Notes: generated by a model from the letters alone, not told the origin. Shown: positions 42,751 to 52,403, counted from the stretch's first letter. The stretch: DNA of 64,000 nucleotides from Bacillota bacterium (GCA_023412915.1 JAEZRE010000018.1:124001-188000), one strand, 5' to 3'. Numbers and translations: made by a program.

Positions 42751-43935
42751 ATGGCCGGCCACAAAATAGACGTAGCGCAGCTCGACAAGATCATAAAGAA
42801 GACTATAGAAGCAATAAACAACAGCAAGACGGAAATATATGATATTGCCGACAGCTCCAGAAGGGAATGCAAAAGGCTGGAAGAGGAGCTTACAGCACTC
42901 AAGCAGCAGGTCAGCCAGCTTATCAGCGAAGTCGAGGTACTGGAGGTCGCACTCAAGGACAGCAAACGAAAGCTGATGCTCATCAATAAAAACTTTTCAA
43001 ATTATTCTCAGGATGAGCTTAAGGAAGCTTATGAAAAAGCCGATAATTTACGAGTAGAACTTGCCGTGAAGCGTGAGATGGAGCAATTTCTGATCAGGCG
43101 ACGCAATGAGCTGGAAATAAGGATAAAGGATTCTTTGAAGATCGTTCAAAAGGCCGACAACCTTATAACGCAGGTAGGCGCCGCGTTGGGCTATCTGACG
43201 GGCGATCTCCGGGAAGTAAGCCTCCAGCTGGATGATCTGCAGCACAAGCACCTGTTCGGGCTCAAGATAATCAAAGCGCAGGAGGAAGAGCGCCAGCGCG
43301 TGGCAAGGGATATTCACGATGGTCCCGCGCAGCTCCTGTCGAATGTTGTCCTGAAGGCGGAGATCTGCGAAAGAATGATCGACGTAGATCTTGAAAAAAC
43401 GCGCGAAGAACTGAGAAACCTGAAAAAGATCGTAAGAGAAAGCCTGCAGGACGTAAGGAAAATCATTTACAACCTGAGACCAATGTCGCTTGATGATCTG
43501 GGGCTGATTCCTACATTACAGAGATATGTTCTGACCTTTCAGGAGGAGACGGGCATTGCGGTTCTGCTCCAGACCAGAGGTTTGCAGCCCGAACTGAAAT
43601 CGGTGATTGTACTTACGGTTTTCAGGATAGTTCAGGAATCGATGAACAATGTGGCGAAGCATGCAAAGGCAAATAATGTTTCGATACATATCGAGTTTTT
43701 AAAAACCGAACTCAAGCTTTATATAATAGACGACGGGCAGGGTTTTGACACAGAAAAGCTGAAGGAACATAACGAGGACATTTCAAGCGGCTTCGGGCTG
43801 GTCAGCATGAGGGAAAGAGTGGAACTCCTGGGCGGAGAAATGTCAATCAGTTCTGAACCGGACAGGGGCACCCGGTTGAATATATCGATACCTTTTACAC
43901 AAGATGAGGAGGTCACAGATGGGAAGAAAGATTAA
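42751..43935 (+). CDS. degS: DegS-like cytoplasmic sensor histidine kinase
   Basis: 394 aa with no TM. Long coiled-coil N-terminal sensor (about 40-175), phosphorylation site His189 in QRVARDIHDGPAQLL (HisKA_3), and ATPase motifs NNVAKHAKA, DDGQGFD and GFGLVSMRERV. Pairs with the DegU-like regulator overlapping its 3' end. Located directly before the Tad pilus operon. Confidence 0.92.
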   Translation: MAGHKIDVAQLDKIIKKTIEAINNSKTEIYDIADSSRRECKRLEEELTALKQQVSQLISEVEVLEVALKDSKRKLMLINKNFSNYSQDELKEAYEKADNLRVELAVKREMEQFLIRRRNELEIRIKDSLKIVQKADNLITQVGAALGYLTGDLREVSLQLDDLQHKHLFGLKIIKAQEEERQRVARDIHDGPAQLLSNVVLKAEICERMIDVDLEKTREELRNLKKIVRESLQDVRKIIYNLRPMSLDDLGLIPTLQRYVLTFQEETGIAVLLQTRGLQPELKSVIVLTVFRIVQESMNNVAKHAKANNVSIHIEFLKTELKLYIIDDGQGFDTEKLKEHNEDISSGFGLVSMRERVELLGGEMSISSEPDRGTRLNISIPFTQDEEVTDGKKD

Positions 43936-44572
43936 CGTCCTGATCGCCGATGATCATCCGCTGATCCGGCAGGGACTGAAACAGATTCTGGAACTCGAAA
44001 ATGATATCAGTGTCATAGCTCAGGCGTCCAATGGGAATGAAGCGGTTCAAATGACAAGGGAGTACAAACCGGATGTTGTCCTGATGGATATCAACATGCC
44101 GGGTATCAGCGGATTGCAGGCAATACAGGAAATAAGGCAGGAGAAACTGCCTTGTAAAATAATCGTGCTGACTGTAAATGACGACCGCGAGTATCTTTTC
44201 AAAACGCTGCAGATGGGAGCGGAAGGGTATGTCCTGAAGGATGCGGAACCGTCCGTACTGTTGGAAGCAATCAGAAACGTCTACTCGGGTCAGTCCTATA
44301 TACAGCCGAATATGACGTCTGAGCTTGTCAGGGAATTCAACAGGGTTACGCTGCACGACAAGGAAAAGCATGAGGAAAATGATCTCACCGACCGCGAAAT
44401 AGAAGTCCTGAAGCTTATAGCGGAGGGTATGATCAACAAGGAAATAGCAAAGCAGCTGTATATAAGTGAAAAAACCGTCAAAAACCACGTCTCCAATATA
44501 TTCAGAAAGCTAAACGTTTCAGATAGGACCCAGGCCGCCATCTATGCCTTCAAACACAACATAAAGAACTGA
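43919..44572 (+). CDS. degU: DegU-like NarL-family response regulator
   Basis: 217 aa. Receiver with DD11/12, phospho-acceptor Asp57 (VLMDINMPG) and KDAEP; LuxR/GerE HTH with LTDREIEVLKLIAEG and KTVKNHVSNIFRKL. ATG 43919 behind GAGGAGG overlaps degS by 17 nt. Candidate regulator of the pilus operon. Confidence 0.93.
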   Translation: MGRKINVLIADDHPLIRQGLKQILELENDISVIAQASNGNEAVQMTREYKPDVVLMDINMPGISGLQAIQEIRQEKLPCKIIVLTVNDDREYLFKTLQMGAEGYVLKDAEPSVLLEAIRNVYSGQSYIQPNMTSELVREFNRVTLHDKEKHEENDLTDREIEVLKLIAEGMINKEIAKQLYISEKTVKNHVSNIFRKLNVSDRTQAAIYAFKHNIKN

Positions 44573-44637
44573 TGGCGTAAGGCAGGCGCCTGTTACGATA
44601 ATACCACAAGTAGGACAATAGCCTCATGAATGCAGGG

Positions 44638-44670
44638 ACCTTCGGATATAAGAATCCGAAGGTTTTTTTT
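44638..44670 (+). terminator. Terminator of degS-degU
   Basis: ACCTTCGGAT - ATAAGA - ATCCGAAGGT perfect 10-bp stem plus eight T. Confidence 0.92.
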
Positions 44671-44807
44671 AGGCCCAAATCACCAGCAAAAAAAGGGCTT
44701 GCGACGGATAGTTAAAAAATGTTAGCCGCCTTATAATGAAAATGCAAGAGGGCAAATGAAAACAATGTGAATTCTTTATAAAAAATTTTTGAAAGGTGGA
44801 ATGAAAA

Positions 44808-45011
44808 ATGTTAGTATCGATGTTCAATTATCTGAGGGTAAGACTCGCAAGCAAAAAAGGGCAGGGCATGGTTGAGTACGGACTTATAATTGGGCTTATA
44901 GCAGTACTTATCGTTGGTGCTCTCACAATTTTCCGGGATAACCTCTCAGCTCTGTTTACCCAAATCTCGAGCGTAATCACTGGCACTACCGGTGATATCA
45001 CCACCCCGTAA
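44808..45011 (+). CDS. flp: Flp/Fap-type pilin
   Basis: 67 aa. Short basic leader, cleavage-site region KKGQGMVEYGL and hydrophobic helix IIGLIAVLIVGAL, then a Thr/Ser-rich tail. The type IVb (Flp) major pilin of the Tad system. GAAAGGTGGA precedes ATG 44808. Followed by its own terminator, consistent with excess pilin. Confidence 0.92.
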   Translation: MLVSMFNYLRVRLASKKGQGMVEYGLIIGLIAVLIVGALTIFRDNLSALFTQISSVITGTTGDITTP

Positions 45012-45030
45012 TTATCAACGTAATCATGAA

Positions 45031-45065
45031 ATTACCCTATCTGATCTCAGATAGGGTAATTTTTT
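45031..45065 (+). terminator. Terminator between pilin and Tad assembly genes
   Basis: Perfect 14-bp stem ATTACCCTATCTGA / TCAGATAGGGTAAT with T5, 68 bp before tadE... Probably a partial terminator so pilin is made in excess. Confidence 0.9.
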
Positions 45066-45078
45066 AGAGGTGAAGGTT

Positions 45079-45477
45079 ATGAGAACAGGATCGTTTCGTA
45101 AAAATAAAGGACAATCTATTGTTGAGGCAGCATTGGTGCTTCCTGTGATCCTCCTTCTTCTGACAGGAATCATTGACTTTGGGCTGCTGTTCAACAACTA
45201 TCTTATTGTCAGCAACGCTTCACGCGAAGGAGCCAGGGCAGCTGCTATCGGAAGTACGGATGCACAGATCCGCACTGTTGTTAATAATGACACCAGTTCA
45301 CTTGACCCGGCAAAGCTGACATTAACGATAGCTCCGAACGAGTCGACAGGACGTAGATCAGGCGATGCGGTAACGGTGACAGTTCAATACCAGTACAGTA
45401 TGATAACACCGGTCATTGCGGCGATTATCCCGGGACCGATAAATCTCAACACAAGCACAACCATGCGCTGTGAGTAA
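45079..45477 (+). CDS. tadE: TadE-like minor pilin
   Basis: 132 aa. TadE motif KGQSIVEAALVLPVILLLLTG with Glu after the hydrophobic cut site, then SREGARAAAIGS. ATG 45079 has AGAGGTG upstream; the GTG at 45070 lies within that site. Confidence 0.88.
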   Translation: MRTGSFRKNKGQSIVEAALVLPVILLLLTGIIDFGLLFNNYLIVSNASREGARAAAIGSTDAQIRTVVNNDTSSLDPAKLTLTIAPNESTGRRSGDAVTVTVQYQYSMITPVIAAIIPGPINLNTSTTMRCE

Positions 45478-45491
45478 AACCGGAGGTATAT

Positions 45492-46259
45492 ATGGGAAAG
45501 ACAAATAGAAAAATCATTCTGATTGCAGTCGCGTTGGCACTTGTTACCGCCATACTCATATACTCCTACATTTCGTCCATAGATACTGCTACACCCGTCA
45601 ATACACCTAAGACCGAGCTCGTGAGCGTATGTGTCGCAGCAAAGACGATACCGGGACGTACGCAGATAATCGAAGCTGACATAAAGCAGGTACAGGTTGA
45701 CCAGAAGCTTCTGGCTGCAAGCGCAATCACGGATAAGAATGAAATAGTCGGCAAATATACGCTCGAAAGTATAATAGTGGGTGAACAGATCCTTGCTGAA
45801 CGGCTTGCCGATGAGAAGAGCATGCTTTTCTCCTACAAGGTTCCAAAGGGAACAAGGGCCGTCAGTATAAATGTCAACGAACAGATAGACGTTGCAAACC
45901 TAATAAGGCCCGGGGACTTTGTGGATGTTGTGGCGAGTTTTGAAAAGGAAGAGGAAGATAACGGCCAGCTCGTAAAGTATTACCCGAGAATTACGAAAAC
46001 ACTTCTTCAGAATGTGCAGGTGCTTGCTTTGGGACAGGATTCCGCACTGACCGCGGATAAGCTCAAGGAACAGCCGGTTACGGCAACACTTGCTATAAAG
46101 CAGGAAGATGTCGAGCAGTTCGTTTTTGCATCTGAATACGCTACTTTGAGGCTTGCGTTAAGGCCTCTCGACGATAATTCACAGAATAACACACAGGGCA
46201 TTATTAGATCGGATATTTCAGGCTCGAAAGGCGTATATACCAAGCCTTCGGGCAATTAG
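45492..46259 (+). CDS. cpaB: CpaB-like Flp pilus assembly protein (SAF domain)
   Basis: 255 aa. N-terminal TM (IILIAVALALVTAILIYSY), SAF/RcpC region (SVCVAAKTIPGRTQIIEADIK, VPKGTRAVSINVNEQIDVANLIRPGDFVDVV). In Gram-positives it probably helps assembly across the wall. Confidence 0.9.
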   Translation: MGKTNRKIILIAVALALVTAILIYSYISSIDTATPVNTPKTELVSVCVAAKTIPGRTQIIEADIKQVQVDQKLLAASAITDKNEIVGKYTLESIIVGEQILAERLADEKSMLFSYKVPKGTRAVSINVNEQIDVANLIRPGDFVDVVASFEKEEEDNGQLVKYYPRITKTLLQNVQVLALGQDSALTADKLKEQPVTATLAIKQEDVEQFVFASEYATLRLALRPLDDNSQNNTQGIIRSDISGSKGVYTKPSGN

Positions 46260-46296
46260 AACATATACTTCGATAAAGCGGGGAGGGGCATTATTC

Positions 46297-47493
46297 ATGG
46301 AAAGGATAAAAGTTGTCATTGTAGATGATTCGGCGGATACGAGAAATAATATAAGGCAGCTGCTTTCATTCGAGAAGAGGATTGAAGTGATCGGTGAAGC
46401 GGAGAATGGGGAGGAAGCCATTTTCATAGCAAAGGAATCCAGACCCGATATAATCCTGATGGATATAAACATGCCTGTGATCGACGGCATACGAGCTACG
46501 GAAGAAATATCGCTGAGCGTGCCCGAGGCAACCGTCATCATAATGTCGGTACAGGGAGAAACAGAGTATGTCAGGAAGGCTATGAACGCGGGAGCGAGGG
46601 ATTTCCTCTGCAAACCCTTCAACGTAGATGAGCTGAGTGCAACGATCATAAATACCTACAATATGGAGTCAAAGAGAAGGGAAAAGGCTCCGTCGCCTAA
46701 AAATCAGGAAATCCTCAAATCACGCGTTATCTCTGTATTCAGCACTAAGGGCGGCGTCGGCAAGACTACGATCGCGTCGAACCTGGCGGTTTCGATCGCA
46801 CGAACGGCAAAGAAAAAAGTTGCGCTCGTGGATCTGGATCTGCAGTTTGGGGACGTGGCGATCATGTTGAACGTTTCGGTAAAAAACACTATAAGCGATC
46901 TTGTCAAGGAAGCCGGCCAGCTTGACTCAAATCTGATGGAGGAATACCTCGTCACTCATTTTTCAGGCGTCAAGGTACTGCCCGCACCGATCAAGCCCGA
47001 GTATGCCGAGTATATCACGGCCAATCATGTTGAAAAGATCATAAATACGCTGAGGGAGTCCTATCATTATATAATTGTCGATACTTCCGCAAGCTTCCAC
47101 GAATCCGTGCTCTCGGCATTGGACATGTCGGACCGGATACTTCTGGTATCGACACTGGATCTTCCGACGATAAAGAATATCAAAGCCGGATTGGACGTTA
47201 TGGAAACGCTGCATTACCCAGCTGAAAAGATCCATATTATATTGAACAAGGCGTCCGAACAGTATGGGATCAAATACAAGGATTTCGAAAGCACGCTCCG
47301 CAGGCAGATATGGTCGTATGTGCCGGAAGACAATCAGACAGTCGTAACTTCGGCGAATAAAGGCTTTCCTTTCGTAATGACGCGTACAGAAACTAAGGTG
47401 GCAAAAGCTGTCATGGAAATCGGGAAAGAACTGCTGAGGGAGATGGATGGCGAGGCCAAGGACAAACCGGGTTTCAAAAAGCTTTTCGGCTGA
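46297..47493 (+). CDS. cpaE: CpaE/TadZ-like ATPase fused to a receiver domain
   Basis: 398 aa. Residues 1-120 form a complete receiver: D10/D11, phospho-acceptor D56, S84 and K106. Residues 143-390 are a MinD-like ATPase with deviant Walker A KGGVGKTT at 151-158 and VDLDLQFGD. Many TadZ proteins keep only an atypical receiver, so a full phosphorylation site is notable. Sets pilus location or polarity. Confidence 0.9.
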   Translation: MERIKVVIVDDSADTRNNIRQLLSFEKRIEVIGEAENGEEAIFIAKESRPDIILMDINMPVIDGIRATEEISLSVPEATVIIMSVQGETEYVRKAMNAGARDFLCKPFNVDELSATIINTYNMESKRREKAPSPKNQEILKSRVISVFSTKGGVGKTTIASNLAVSIARTAKKKVALVDLDLQFGDVAIMLNVSVKNTISDLVKEAGQLDSNLMEEYLVTHFSGVKVLPAPIKPEYAEYITANHVEKIINTLRESYHYIIVDTSASFHESVLSALDMSDRILLVSTLDLPTIKNIKAGLDVMETLHYPAEKIHIILNKASEQYGIKYKDFESTLRRQIWSYVPEDNQTVVTSANKGFPFVMTRTETKVAKAVMEIGKELLREMDGEAKDKPGFKKLFG

Positions 47494-47509
47494 TGTGAGG
47501 TGAGAGTCG

Positions 47510-48877
47510 ATGTCACTACTTGAAAGACTGCAAAAGGAAAAGAGCAGCGAGCTTCCCGCGGATACGCTGAATCAGCAGAAAAGCCGCAGGATTGCCGTGC
47601 CGAAGGTCGATCCCTTCGAAAGCCTGAAAGAAAAAATACAGGCTAAAATAATTGATGAAATCAACGCGAATACTCTAAAAGACATTGATCTCGAAGGACA
47701 GGACGATAATCTCCAGAAGAAAATTACGGATATAGTGGAGAAATTTCTTGCCGATGAAGGAACCTTTATAACAAAGCTTGAGAAACAAAAGCTTATATCC
47801 GAAATCATTGACGATACTATAGGCTTCGGGCCTATTAACCAGTTCATACATGACGAATCCGTTTCGGAAATCATGGTAAACGGTCCGGATATGATATACC
47901 TCGAAAAAAAAGGCAGGATCGTGCTCAGCGATGTTACTTTCAAGGATGACCAGCACGTTATGAAGGTCATAGAAAAAATAGTCGCTCCGCTTGGCCGAAG
48001 GATCGATGAAAGCTCACCGATGGTGGATGCCAGGCTGCCAAACGGCTCGCGTGTAAATGTGATAATCCCTCCGTTGTCTCTTAACGGACCTACTATTACA
48101 ATAAGAAAGTTCTCGGAGAAGCCTTTTACGGTTAAAGACCTCATAAATTTCGGGACACTGACGCCCGAGGTCGCGATGCTGCTTAAAGCCTGTGTCGAGG
48201 CAAGACTCAACATCGTTGTGTCGGGAGGTACGGGAAGCGGTAAAACCACAACGCTGAACGTTATTTCTTCCTTTATTCCCGAGGATGAAAGAATTGTCAC
48301 CATAGAAGATGCCGCTGAGCTGCAGCTTGCGCAGGAGCACGTGGTCAGGCTTGAAACAAGGCCTCCGAATATAGAAGGCAAGGGTATGATAACGATCAGG
48401 GATCTCGTAAGGAACTCGCTTCGTATGAGACCGGACAGGATCGTCGTAGGAGAGGTCCGAAGCGGTGAAGCGCTTGACATGCTGCAGGCGATGAACACCG
48501 GCCATGACGGATCGCTCACCACCGGCCATGCAAATTCCCCGAGAGATATGATTTCAAGGCTTGAGACGATGGTTTTAATGGCCGGTATGGAATTACCGGT
48601 GAAAGCTATACGCGAGCAGATATCGTCGGCTGTCGATCTGATAGTACAGCAATCAAGGCTCAGGGACGGTTCAAGAAAAATCACCTACATAACCGAAGTA
48701 ACCGGAATGGAAGGCGATGTTATAACACTCCAGGATGTCTTTGTTTTCAAGCAGCATGGCAGGGACGAAAAAGGTCGAATCATAGGATCGCTGGTACCTA
48801 CCGGCATAAAACCGAGGTTCGTTGAGAAGTTCGAAGATGCGGGAATAACTCTGCCATTGGATATATTCATGCATTAG
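47510..48877 (+). CDS. cpaF: CpaF/TadA pilus assembly ATPase
   Basis: 455 aa secretion ATPase. Walker A SGGTGSGKTTTLNVI, Asp box IVTIEDAAELQL, Walker B RPDRIVVGEVRSGEALDML and His box TGHANSPRD. Powers pilus polymerisation. Confidence 0.95.
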   Translation: MSLLERLQKEKSSELPADTLNQQKSRRIAVPKVDPFESLKEKIQAKIIDEINANTLKDIDLEGQDDNLQKKITDIVEKFLADEGTFITKLEKQKLISEIIDDTIGFGPINQFIHDESVSEIMVNGPDMIYLEKKGRIVLSDVTFKDDQHVMKVIEKIVAPLGRRIDESSPMVDARLPNGSRVNVIIPPLSLNGPTITIRKFSEKPFTVKDLINFGTLTPEVAMLLKACVEARLNIVVSGGTGSGKTTTLNVISSFIPEDERIVTIEDAAELQLAQEHVVRLETRPPNIEGKGMITIRDLVRNSLRMRPDRIVVGEVRSGEALDMLQAMNTGHDGSLTTGHANSPRDMISRLETMVLMAGMELPVKAIREQISSAVDLIVQQSRLRDGSRKITYITEVTGMEGDVITLQDVFVFKQHGRDEKGRIIGSLVPTGIKPRFVEKFEDAGITLPLDIFMH

Positions 48878-48891
48878 GAGGATTTAAATAT

Positions 48892-49866
48892 ATGAAGAAT
48901 TTGCTGGTCCTTCTGAGTTTTATATCTGCTTTATTCCTGTTTTACCAGGTTCTTAAGCTTTTAGTCCCAAATAGCGACTATATGTCACGACTAAGAAGCT
49001 ACACCAGCGAAGAAGATATAAAAGAAGAGCAGAAAAAATCGAAAAAAAGGGGAGGGGCTGTCTCGTTCGGTGGCTCCATTTCTAGGGAAATAGGGAAGTT
49101 AAAATTCCTTGAAGGATATAAGAAAAAAGTGCAGACAAACCTGTCGAGGGCACATATCCTCCTGAAACCGGAGGAATTCGAAACGCTCTGCCTTATACTT
49201 TTCGTGGTGTTCATATTGATGGTGGTAATGATCGGGGGAACAGATTCATGGCCGTTAGCTATAATTATGGGGATAGTAGGGTGGTTCCTCCCGACATTTG
49301 TGGTAAAAAACAAGATAAAGAAGAGATTGAAGCTGTTGAATGAACAATTGGGTGATGCGTTGACAATGATGTCCAATTCCCTCAAAGCCGGATATAGTTT
49401 TTTTCAGACGGTGGATATGGTTGCGGAGGAAATGACAGGGCCGATTGCAGAAGAATTCGGGATTCTTAAAAAGGAAGTCAACCTTGGGCTTAATACTGAA
49501 AAGGCTCTCGAAAATATGGTAGGCAGAGTTTCAAGCGAGGACCTCGAACTTGTTGTCACTGCCGTAATGATACAAAGGCAGGTCGGCGGAAATCTCTCCG
49601 AGGTCCTCGATAATATAACTGCAACAATACGGGATCGTGTAAAAATAAAAGGCGAACTAAAAACTATCACAGCTCAAGGAAAAATTTCGGGTCTCGTAAT
49701 ATCGCTACTGCCTCTTATACTTTGCGGACTGATTTTTTTGATAAGCCCCAAGATGATGAGTATGCTTTTTACCACAGCCATGGGACAGATAATGATAGGC
49801 GTTGCACTATTCATGGAGACAATTGGTATAATCCTGATAAGAAAGGTCGTAAGAATCGAAATTTAG
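48892..49866 (+). CDS. tadB: TadB-type inner membrane platform protein
   Basis: 324 aa, T2SF domain: GDALTMMSNSLKAGYSFFQ and ERMVGRVSSEDLEL-like regions, with TM helices near 1-20, 105-145 and 270-320. Partner of TadC. Confidence 0.9.
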   Translation: MKNLLVLLSFISALFLFYQVLKLLVPNSDYMSRLRSYTSEEDIKEEQKKSKKRGGAVSFGGSISREIGKLKFLEGYKKKVQTNLSRAHILLKPEEFETLCLILFVVFILMVVMIGGTDSWPLAIIMGIVGWFLPTFVVKNKIKKRLKLLNEQLGDALTMMSNSLKAGYSFFQTVDMVAEEMTGPIAEEFGILKKEVNLGLNTEKALENMVGRVSSEDLELVVTAVMIQRQVGGNLSEVLDNITATIRDRVKIKGELKTITAQGKISGLVISLLPLILCGLIFLISPKMMSMLFTTAMGQIMIGVALFMETIGIILIRKVVRIEI

Positions 49867-49887
49867 GTGTAACGGGAGGTATATCAA

Positions 49888-50808
49888 ATGCCGCTGATAA
49901 TAACGGTAATGGCTTTCATCTCAAGCTTTCTGGTTGTTTATTCATTAATGACTTATTTCAAGCGCGACAGTCTTGCCGTATCATCCAGATTGAACAACAT
50001 CAGGGATTCTGAAACAGGATATGAGAACAGCGAGTTGAATAGTCCGCTTTATATAAGAGTATTTAAGCCCATCCTTGATAATATAAGCAAGGTCATGATA
50101 AAAATCACTCCTGCCGAGATCATTTCTTCCTTGGAGGCTAAAATAATCAAGGGAGGAAATCCTGGAAACCTTACGGTAAAGGAATGGGTAAACATTCAGG
50201 CATTACTCGCCGTGGGTCTGCCGGCACTTACGTTCCTTTTATGCAGAGAGGGCAAGGCAAATGCAGGTATTACATTCCTTTTAATATTGACGGAGGTGGC
50301 TCTTGCGTTTGTCCTGCCGGGGTTCATCCTTGGCAAGATAATCACCGCCAGGCAGAAGGTCATACTGTATTCGCTCCCGGACGTCATAGACCTTCTGACC
50401 GTCAGTGTAGAGGCAGGTCTGGGGTTTGACGGAGCGCTGATGAAGGTGGTCGAGAAAAAGCCAGGACCTCTTGCCTCCGAGTTTGAAAAGGTATTGCAGG
50501 AAATCAAGGTAGGCAGGCAGAAAAGGGATGCTTTGAGAGATATGGCTAAGAGGATAGATATACAGGATCTCACCGCCTTTATCGGTTCGGTGATACAGGC
50601 TGACCAATTTGGCGTCGGCATAGCAAACGTGCTCAGGATACAGGCTGAGCAAATCAGGCTGCGGCGCAGGCAAAGGGCTCAGGAACGGGCGATGAAGGTG
50701 CCCGTCAAAATGCTTCTGCCAATGGTGGTATTCATATTCCCAACGCTGTTCATAGTATTGCTGGGTCCGGTAATTATTCAATTGATCGATCAATTTGCAA
50801 ATATGTAG
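49888..50808 (+). CDS. tadC: TadC-type inner membrane platform protein
   Basis: 306 aa, T2SF domain: LPDVIDLLTVSVEAGLGFDG, QADQFGVGIANVLRIQAEQIR and LPMVVFIFPTLFIVLLGP. Last gene of the pilus operon seen here; no TadV-type prepilin peptidase is nearby. Confidence 0.9.
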   Translation: MPLIITVMAFISSFLVVYSLMTYFKRDSLAVSSRLNNIRDSETGYENSELNSPLYIRVFKPILDNISKVMIKITPAEIISSLEAKIIKGGNPGNLTVKEWVNIQALLAVGLPALTFLLCREGKANAGITFLLILTEVALAFVLPGFILGKIITARQKVILYSLPDVIDLLTVSVEAGLGFDGALMKVVEKKPGPLASEFEKVLQEIKVGRQKRDALRDMAKRIDIQDLTAFIGSVIQADQFGVGIANVLRIQAEQIRLRRRQRAQERAMKVPVKMLLPMVVFIFPTLFIVLLGPVIIQLIDQFANM

Positions 50809-50826
50809 CAGCAGTGTAGGCGCGTT

Positions 50827-50941
50827 GAGCTCGAGGTTCTTATTTAGCCCGAGGAACACTTAGAGCTCGAGGTTCGTGATTAGCCCGAGGACCGCTTAGA
50901 GCTCGAGGTCTGTGTTAAGCTCCTAGGACCGCGTCAAGCTC
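50827..50941. repeat. 36-bp tandem repeats after tadC
   Basis: GAGCTCGAGG recurs at 50827, 50863 and 50899 (36-bp period), each unit alternating GAGCTCGAGG and AGCCCGAGG half-sites; a fourth copy is degenerate. No spacers, so not CRISPR. Confidence 0.8.
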
Positions 50942-50998
50942 ATTGGAAAGCCCTCATAATTATTGCCTCCCCAAAAGCCTCCGATTACCATAATGTAG

Positions 50999-51027
50999 TT
51001 GAAGATGAATGAAGATAGTGGTATAAT
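50999..51027 (+). promoter_or_regulatory. Candidate promoter of the methyltransferase gene
   Basis: TTGAAG (50999-51004), 17-nt spacer, TATAAT (51022-51027), about 50 nt before the ATG at 51078. Confidence 0.65.
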
Positions 51028-51077
51028 GAATGAAACAGTTCATCTCAATTGATAATATGTGGCGGAGGCTTTTTTAT

Positions 51078-52403
51078 ATGAGTAATTTCCTTGGCGAGAT
51101 AGAAAAACGTGTACTTATACATGACGGTTCAAAGGGATATATGCTTCAGAAGCTCGGCCTGAAGGGCGGAGAATGCGGCGAGTCATGGAATATTTCGAAG
51201 CCTGACGCAGTCAGGGAGGTATACCGCGCTTATCTTGAAGCAGGCTCGGACGTCATCCAGACGAACACTTTTCCGGGCAACCGCATAGAGCTTGAGAAAT
51301 ACGGCCTGGGCGACAAGACTTACGAGATTAATTACCAGGGGGCCAGGCTGGCGCGTGAAGTTGCGGGCGGCAAGGCTTTTGTCTGCGCATCGATAGGACC
51401 TACGGGGCTTTTGTTCGAGCCATCCGGCGAGCTCACCTTCGACAGGGCGTATGAAATATTCAGCGAACAGGTCAAGGCAGTTGCTGATGGCGGGGCGGAT
51501 GTGATCAATTTTGAGACCTTTACCGATATTGCGGAGCTGAGGGCGGCATATTTCGCCGCACGGGACAACACAGAGCTGCCCGTCATCTGTTCCCTGGCAT
51601 TCGAAAACAACGGCCACACCTTGATGGGAACCGATCCATATGTGGAGGCACTGGTGCTGAACGCCATAGGGGCAGATATGGCCGGTACGAATTGTTCCTT
51701 CGGACCCGAGCATATGACGGGGATAGTAAAAAAACTGCAGGAAGCGGGCGGAGGATATCTGAGCGCGAAGCCGAACGCGGGGCTGCCCCAGATTATAGAC
51801 GGCAAAACGGTGTATGATGAAACTCCGGAGCATTTCGCCGACCTAGCCGCAAAGTTTGCGGGATACGGCGCCAGACTCATCGGCGGCTGCTGCGGGACTA
51901 CTCCGGAATATATAACGGCGCTGAAGGCGAAGCTTGCTGATCAATCTGCAGTACCGACGGCACAGCTTAAAAAGGAGCTGCCGAAGGGCATTCTTACGTC
52001 TGCCGTCAGGTTTGTCGAGGCCGATAACCTAGATACGGGCAATATAGGAATTCTCGACGCCTCCAAGGACGCCGTGCTGCTGGAAGCGTTAAAGAGCGGA
52101 GATATATCGTTTGTCGAGGATGCAGCGCTCGATCTTGCATCCGAAGGGTATGAAGCTGTATTTGTCAGCATAGACGCGGTACAGGGTGAAACTGAGCTGC
52201 TTGGCAGGGTAGTCGACATGATCCAGTGGTATGTAAAGGAGCCTTTGATAATCCGCACCGGGGATGCTGCCGCGCTCGACAGAGCGCTCAGGTTATACCG
52301 GGGCATTGCAGGCGTCGCGCTCTGCGGCGATGAAGACGGCAAAAAGGCATTGAAAACAGTCGCGGCCAAATACGGTGGCGTTGTGGTGGATATCGAATTT
52401 TAA
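51078..52403 (+). CDS. Homocysteine S-methyltransferase family protein
   Basis: 441 aa. N-terminal Hcy-binding barrel (about 1-295): HDGSKGYMLQKLGL, zinc ligands in GTNCSFGPEHM and IGGCCGTTPEYI. The last 135 residues resemble a shortened, degenerate pterin-binding domain (EGYEAVFVSIDAVQGE, EPLIIRTGDAAALDRALRLY), without the motifs that follow in MetH and without cobalamin domain. ATG 51078 with GGAGG upstream. May need a separate corrinoid protein. Confidence 0.85.
   Translation: MSNFLGEIEKRVLIHDGSKGYMLQKLGLKGGECGESWNISKPDAVREVYRAYLEAGSDVIQTNTFPGNRIELEKYGLGDKTYEINYQGARLAREVAGGKAFVCASIGPTGLLFEPSGELTFDRAYEIFSEQVKAVADGGADVINFETFTDIAELRAAYFAARDNTELPVICSLAFENNGHTLMGTDPYVEALVLNAIGADMAGTNCSFGPEHMTGIVKKLQEAGGGYLSAKPNAGLPQIIDGKTVYDETPEHFADLAAKFAGYGARLIGGCCGTTPEYITALKAKLADQSAVPTAQLKKELPKGILTSAVRFVEADNLDTGNIGILDASKDAVLLEALKSGDISFVEDAALDLASEGYEAVFVSIDAVQGETELLGRVVDMIQWYVKEPLIIRTGDAAALDRALRLYRGIAGVALCGDEDGKKALKTVAAKYGGVVVDIEF

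Noticed and set aside
47572..48684. 370-codon antisense frame opposite cpaF
   Set aside because: Shadow of a strongly coding gene; Ser/Ile-rich composition and no start site.
50827..50941. CRISPR array
   Set aside because: The repeats are directly adjacent, with no unique spacers and no cas genes in the window.
50974..51073. Riboswitch or terminator formed by the distant arms AAAAGCCTCCG and CGGAGGCTTTT
   Set aside because: The left arm lies upstream of the best promoter (50999-51027), so it would not be on the same RNA.
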